Made by a program: the position numbers and the translations under genes. From Luteipulveratus mongoliensis (lineage in GTDB: Bacteria; Actinomycetota; Actinomycetes; Actinomycetales; Dermatophilaceae), in assembly GCF_001190945.1 (NCBI RefSeq), contig NZ_CP011112.1, forward strand, positions 744,001 through 808,000: a stretch of DNA of 64,000 nt, given 5' to 3'. The first letter of the stretch is position 1, and every line of letters begins with the position of its first letter. Shown here in pieces: positions 59,983 to 64,000 of the stretch. The notes under the pieces were generated by a model that saw only the letters and a list, made by a program, of their open reading frames with translations, was not told the DNA's origin and searched no databases.

Positions 59983-60614
59983 GAGGAGCATCCGTTCAGG
60001 AGAGTGGTGAGGGCGTCGACCTCGGCCTGCTGGGCGGACAGGCCCCAGGCGTGCTTCGAGGCGACCCAGATCTTGGCGTAGGTGCAGCGGTACGCCGTCC
60101 GGGTGGGCTGCCAGGTCGACGGGTCCTGGTCGCCCTTGGACCGGTTGGAGGACGCGGAGACCGCGATCAGCTGGGAGTGCTCGAGGTCGTTGGCGAAGTC
60201 CTGGCGCTTGGCGGTCGTCCAGCCGGACGCGCCGGAGCGCCAAGCCTCGGCGAGCGGGACCACGTGATCGATGTCGAAGGTGCCGGGGTCGGAGGTGGTG
60301 ACTCCGTCGTACTCGGAGTACCAGGAGCCGTCGGTGGCCTTGCAGGCGGAATCGACGCTGACGCCGGTGCCGTCACGCTTCAACACCTCCTCACGGGTGT
60401 CACACGTGCCCTCGATGGTGATCCAGTGGGGGAACTTGTCGCGGCTGTAGCCGGTCATGGAGCCCTCGGTCTTCACGGTGAGTGAGGCGAGGTACGACTT
60501 CGCGGTGGAGGTCGACGGAATGCCTGGCGGGGTAGCGCTGGCCTGTGATGGGAAGGTGACCGCAAGGAGGAGCACGGTCAAGATGGCACCCAGGGTGTTG
60601 CGTGTCCGTGTCAT
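59979..60614 (-). CDS. Secreted HNH-family nuclease (DUF1524 type)
   Basis: A 211-residue exported protein. Signal peptide TLGAILTVLLLAVTFPSQASA to about 27, then the HNH/GmrSD-C-like nuclease motif: DIDHVVPLAEAWRSGA (114 onward, His117), NDLEHSQLIAVSASSNRSKGDQDP with the later Asn/Lys and Asp. Such actinobacterial secreted nucleases degrade external DNA. ATG 60614 follows GGAGG. The longer frame upstream overlaps the ATP-grasp promoter. Confidence 0.85.
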   Translation of the reverse strand: MTRTRNTLGAILTVLLLAVTFPSQASATPPGIPSTSTAKSYLASLTVKTEGSMTGYSRDKFPHWITIEGTCDTREEVLKRDGTGVSVDSACKATDGSWYSEYDGVTTSDPGTFDIDHVVPLAEAWRSGASGWTTAKRQDFANDLEHSQLIAVSASSNRSKGDQDPSTWQPTRTAYRCTYAKIWVASKHAWGLSAQQAEVDALTTLLNGCSS

Positions 60615-60789
60615 ACCTCCACGCTCCCGAGCCGCACCCCATCGGCTGGCCAACTCCATCTGACACCTTCGCCAAGACCCGGCCAACGGTTGGTCAAGCA
60701 CGTCGTACGCCGGTTGTCCGGCAGGTGATCTGGGCCACTTCCGCGTGGGGGCTCGGGCGCTGTCCGGGCCACCGCCTACGCTCACTGAG

Positions 60790-63363
60790 ATGTCAGCCGA
60801 GGTCAACGCCGATTCCGGTGGCGCGCTGGACGCCTACCGGGAGCTGTTGGCGTCTCAGGCGATTCACCCCGGACCGGACGCCCAGCCGATCGTCGATGAG
60901 CTGTTCGGACCGGACGGCGTACGCCCCGAGCACGAGGCCTTGGCCGACACCATCGAAGGGATGGGCACGACCGGCCTGCTGACGCGCGCGGCGCGGGCCA
61001 AGCGGTTCGTGCAGAGCGACGGCGTCACCTACGGCAGCGCCGAGGACGGCCGACAGGGCAACAACTGGCACCTCGACCCGCTGCCCGTCATTCTCGGCGC
61101 CCAGGAGTGGGCCGATCTCGAGGCCGGTCTGGCGCAGCGTGCCCACCTGCTCGACCTGGTGCTGTCCGACCTCTACGGCGAGCGGACGCTGCTGCACCGT
61201 CGCGTCGTGCCGCCCGAGGTCGTGCTCGGCCAGAGGGGTTTCATCCGTCAGGTCGACCGGGTGCGACTGCCGAGTGCTCAACAGCTCTTCATGACCGCGA
61301 CCGACCTCGCCCGCGGCGCCGACGGCCAGTGGCAGGTCATCGCCGACCGCACCCAGGCACCGTCCGGAGCCGGCTACGCCATGGCCAACCGGCGCATCAT
61401 CACGCGCACGATGCCGGCGCTGCACCGCGGCACCGATCTCGCGCGCCTGCGGAGCTTCTTCCACACCATGCGGGTCGCCCTGCAGGACGTCGCACCCGAG
61501 ACCAGCGAGGCGCCGCGCGTCGTGCTGCTGAGCCCCGGTTCGGGCAGTGAGACCGCGTTCGACCAGGCGTTCACCGCGACCCTGCTCGGCTTCCCGCTGG
61601 TCGAGGCCGATGACCTCACCATGCGCGACGGGCGGGTCTGGGTGCGCAGCACCGGCCGGCTAGAGCCGGTCGACGTGATCCTTCGTCGAGTCGACGCCGA
61701 ATGGTCGGATCCCCTTGAGCTGCGGACGGATTCGCAGCTCGGAGTGCCTGGCTTGATCGAGGCCACCCGCCGCGGGACGGTCGCCGTCGTCAACCCGATC
61801 GGCGCTGGCGTCCTCGAAAATCCCGGGCTCCAGCACTTCCTCGGTGACATCGCCCGCGAGGTGCTGGGCGAAGACCTCACCCTGCCTGCGCCGCCGTCAT
61901 GGTGGTGCGGTGACGACACCGAGCGCTCGCACGTGCTGGCCCATCTCGACGAGCTCGTGGTCAAGCCCATCTCCCGCGACGTGCACAGCGAGAGCGAGTT
62001 CGGCTGGACCCTGAGCAAGGCCGAGCTGGACGACCTGCGGCGCCGGGTCGAGGCGCAGCCGTGGGCGTGGACCGCTCAAGAGGTCGTGCCCTCGTCGTCC
62101 GCGCCTGTGGTCACCCGTCGCGGTCTGGAGCCGCGGCGTCTGGTGCTGCGCACGTTCGCCGTCGCGCAGGGCGGCAGCTACACGTTCATGCCCGGCGGGC
62201 TCGGTCGCGTTGCCACGGACATCGGCCAGCACCTCGTCACCGGTGGCACCGGTGCGCTCGCCAAGGACGTCTGGGTACGCGCCGCCTCCGAGCCGTCCGC
62301 GGAGCCCTGGACCCAACGGCTGAGCGACCGTGTCGTGGCTCACCCGTCCGCAGCACCGACGGCGGGCATGGCCCCGCGCGTGGCCGAGGACCTCTTCTGG
62401 ATCGGGCGCTACGCCGAGCGCGCCGAGAGCACGGCCCGCCTGCTCAAGGTCGCCGATGACCTGACCGAGGACTTCGCGGGCCGTCCGGGTTCGCTCGGTG
62501 CTGCTGCGATGACCGCGATCCTCGAGGCCGTCGCCACCGTCACGACCGTCCCGTGGGAGGCCCCCGAGGACACCGAGGCACCACCCGTCCCGCGGCTCCG
62601 CGCATTGGTGACCGACCGTCGTACGCCGGGCAGTGTCGGTTTCGCCGTCGTCCGACTGGTGCAGGCGGCCCAGCAAGTCCGCGACCAGCTCTCCCTCGAC
62701 ACCTGGCCCGTGCTCAGCCGCCTCGAGCAGACGCTCGCGGCCGAGGAGTCCGACGAGTCGCAGCTGCAGGCGCTCCTCGAGCAGCTGCTGGAGTCGTTGC
62801 TCGCACTGGCCGGTGTGGTCGCGCAGAGCATGATCCGCGACCGGACCTGGGCCTACATCGACGCCGGTGGCCGCGTGGAGCGCGCCCAGCTCACGGTGTC
62901 GTTGCTCCAGGCCACACTCGCGCTCGAGCGCTCGCCCGTCATCGAGGGGCAGATCACCGAGTCCGTGCTCGTCGCGGGCGAGAGCGTGATCACCCACCGA
63001 CGCCGGTCGGCGTCCGGTCTCGGACCTGCGTCCCCGGTGCAGTCGGCGCTCGACCTGCTGCTGCTCGACCGGCTCAATCCGCGGTCGGTCGCCTACCAGC
63101 TCGACCGGCTGGGCGAGGACCTCACCCTCATCGGCGACGAGGCGCAGGCGGCCCTCAGCAGTGAAGTGGCGCAGCGGTTGCAGCACGCGGACGTGGTGCA
63201 CCTTGCCGGCTCCGGCCGAGCAGGGCTGGCCGAGCTGCTGGGCGGGCTCGACCACGACCTGCGCGGCCTGGCCGATGCGATCAGCCGCCACCACTTCGTC
63301 CGCAAGGCGACCCAGCGCACCCACCTCACCGAGTGGACGCTCGCTCGACTGGAGGCCCACTGA
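60790..63363 (+). CDS. Circularly permuted ATP-grasp/alpha-E fusion protein
   Basis: An 857-residue protein joining two usually separate domains: circularly permuted ATP-grasp (about 60-530; FVQSDGVTYGSAEDGRQ, PRVVLLSPGSGSETAFDQAF, VVLGQRGFIRQVDRVRLP, RRLVLRTFAVAQGGSYTFMPGG) and an alpha-E domain (about 545-855; VAEDLFWIGRYAERAESTARLLKV). The ATP-grasp part should form a carboxylate-amine bond; alpha-E is helical with no known activity. ATG 60790 (MSAEVNADSGG) preferred over 60745. Next gene starts 2 bp later. Confidence 0.9.
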   Translation: MSAEVNADSGGALDAYRELLASQAIHPGPDAQPIVDELFGPDGVRPEHEALADTIEGMGTTGLLTRAARAKRFVQSDGVTYGSAEDGRQGNNWHLDPLPVILGAQEWADLEAGLAQRAHLLDLVLSDLYGERTLLHRRVVPPEVVLGQRGFIRQVDRVRLPSAQQLFMTATDLARGADGQWQVIADRTQAPSGAGYAMANRRIITRTMPALHRGTDLARLRSFFHTMRVALQDVAPETSEAPRVVLLSPGSGSETAFDQAFTATLLGFPLVEADDLTMRDGRVWVRSTGRLEPVDVILRRVDAEWSDPLELRTDSQLGVPGLIEATRRGTVAVVNPIGAGVLENPGLQHFLGDIAREVLGEDLTLPAPPSWWCGDDTERSHVLAHLDELVVKPISRDVHSESEFGWTLSKAELDDLRRRVEAQPWAWTAQEVVPSSSAPVVTRRGLEPRRLVLRTFAVAQGGSYTFMPGGLGRVATDIGQHLVTGGTGALAKDVWVRAASEPSAEPWTQRLSDRVVAHPSAAPTAGMAPRVAEDLFWIGRYAERAESTARLLKVADDLTEDFAGRPGSLGAAAMTAILEAVATVTTVPWEAPEDTEAPPVPRLRALVTDRRTPGSVGFAVVRLVQAAQQVRDQLSLDTWPVLSRLEQTLAAEESDESQLQALLEQLLESLLALAGVVAQSMIRDRTWAYIDAGGRVERAQLTVSLLQATLALERSPVIEGQITESVLVAGESVITHRRRSASGLGPASPVQSALDLLLLDRLNPRSVAYQLDRLGEDLTLIGDEAQAALSSEVAQRLQHADVVHLAGSGRAGLAELLGGLDHDLRGLADAISRHHFVRKATQRTHLTEWTLARLEAH

Positions 63364-63364
63364 C

Positions 63365-64000
63365 ATGGGCAATCAGGCTGACGCGGATTTCGAGCCGCGC
63401 CGCTACCAGGTGCGGCACCGGACGACCTACCTCTACGAGGAAGACGTCACCGGCTGCTACGAACGCGGCTGCCTGCGCCCCCGTGACACCCCGAGCCAGC
63501 ACGTCATCTCCAACGACATCGAGGTCACGCCCGAGCCGGACCTGATGGCCGACCACGTCGACCACTTCGGCAACCACAGCCACTACGTCGAGGTACGCAC
63601 CCCGCACACCGAGTTGTCCGTCACCAAGACGTCACTCGTCGACGTCGACTGGCCGCGCGCCGACCTCGACCAGCTCAATCAGCACACCGTCGCTCAGGCG
63701 GTCGCCACGCTGCGCGACGATGCCGACCCGGTGGAGCGGACGTCGTACCTCTTGCCGTCGGCGCTGGTCGATCTCGCGCCGTCGGTCCACGCGTACGCCG
63801 CCCGCATCCTCACCGCGGACAAGCCGCTGGGGGACGCGCTCGTCGATCTGACCCGCACGATCTTCGCCGACTTCAGCTATGCCAAGGGCGCCACCTCGGT
63901 CAAGACCACGCTGCCCGAGCTGCTCGACAAGAAGGAAGGCGTCTGCCAGGACTTCGCCCACCTCGCGGTCGGCTGCTTGCGCTCGATCGGGCTGCCCGGG
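63365..64000 (+). CDS. Transglutaminase-like cysteine peptidase, cut by the window edge
   Basis: 212 codons visible. N-terminal transglutaminase domain (YQVRHRTTYLYEEDVTGCYERG) and the catalytic Cys194 in KEGVCQDFAHLAVGCLRSIGLPG; the His and Asp lie past the right edge. Third member of the amidoligase/ATP-grasp/transglutaminase system. ATG 63365 is 1 bp after the previous stop. Confidence 0.9.
   Translation, partial: MGNQADADFEPRRYQVRHRTTYLYEEDVTGCYERGCLRPRDTPSQHVISNDIEVTPEPDLMADHVDHFGNHSHYVEVRTPHTELSVTKTSLVDVDWPRADLDQLNQHTVAQAVATLRDDADPVERTSYLLPSALVDLAPSVHAYAARILTADKPLGDALVDLTRTIFADFSYAKGATSVKTTLPELLDKKEGVCQDFAHLAVGCLRSIGLPG

Noticed and set aside
61897-63372. A 491-codon reverse frame opposite the alpha-E domain
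   Set aside because: Antisense of a confident domain, no homology features.

Overview
This window is GC-rich chromosomal DNA of an actinomycete. The evidence is strong G/C bias at third codon positions, frequent GTG starts, several leaderless starts placed about 7 nt after a TANNNT box, and typical actinobacterial families: LysE/LysG, a group III-type phosphofructokinase (GGEGT/PKTIDND), tandem GNAT, TM2/DUF2752, and the transglutaminase/DUF2126/alpha-E cluster. Interspersed inverted repeats of the type GGTCGAGTAGCC...TATCGAGACC suggest a Micrococcales or Propionibacteriales relative. I cannot name the genus. No rRNA, tRNA, CRISPR array or prophage was seen.

Layout. 1-6400: a TMEM175-like channel cut by the left edge, a secreted PL7 alginate lyase, a NarL-type two-component system, a solitary VapB-like antitoxin, a UbiA prenyltransferase and a secreted alpha/beta hydrolase. 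6405-12562: DUF2752/TM2 membrane proteins, a DHA2 drug exporter, a MazF/antitoxin pair and a divergent XRE regulator/MFS exporter pair. 12836-16896: two tandem peptidoglycan-binding/M15-like secreted proteins, a membrane-tethered XRE-NBR1-Ig-like protein and an aldo/keto reductase. 16909-18673: a tandem array of about 119-bp palindromic repeats carrying an IS481-type insertion. 18736-31280: a TetR/MFS/SDR operon with two matching operators, an MMPL exporter, lipoproteins, FMN reductase, pfkA, a VOC protein, a large surface protein, nitroreductase and a cysteine hydrolase. 31277-35377: an NCS1 permease, an IS30 element that landed in the loop of a repeated hairpin, and a TetR-GNAT fusion regulator.

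36028-47882: an FMN reductase-MFS-MerR operon behind a 19-bp-spacer promoter with a SoxR-box-like dyad, lysG/lysE, a PAP2 phosphatase, an FAD reductase, a GlsB-type membrane protein, OsmC, a lipoprotein, a sugar methyltransferase and a GNAT. 48083-51876: a translationally coupled GT4-methyltransferase-terpene-cyclase-like-methyltransferase operon. 51957-64000: a secreted protein, a tandem GNAT and the amidoligase/transglutaminase system (54172-57636, then 60790-64000), interrupted by a block with a lipoprotein, a small membrane protein, a TetR with twin operators, and a secreted HNH nuclease coupled to an 88-residue protein.

Two themes stand out. First, the same palindromic repeat occurs between genes and, in frame, inside three proteins: the SDR, a methyltransferase tail and the DUF2126 protein. 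It also carries the CTAG target that the IS481 element used. Second, long hairpins with near-identical stems sit just past stop codons and behave like mobile terminators; one has been split by IS30.
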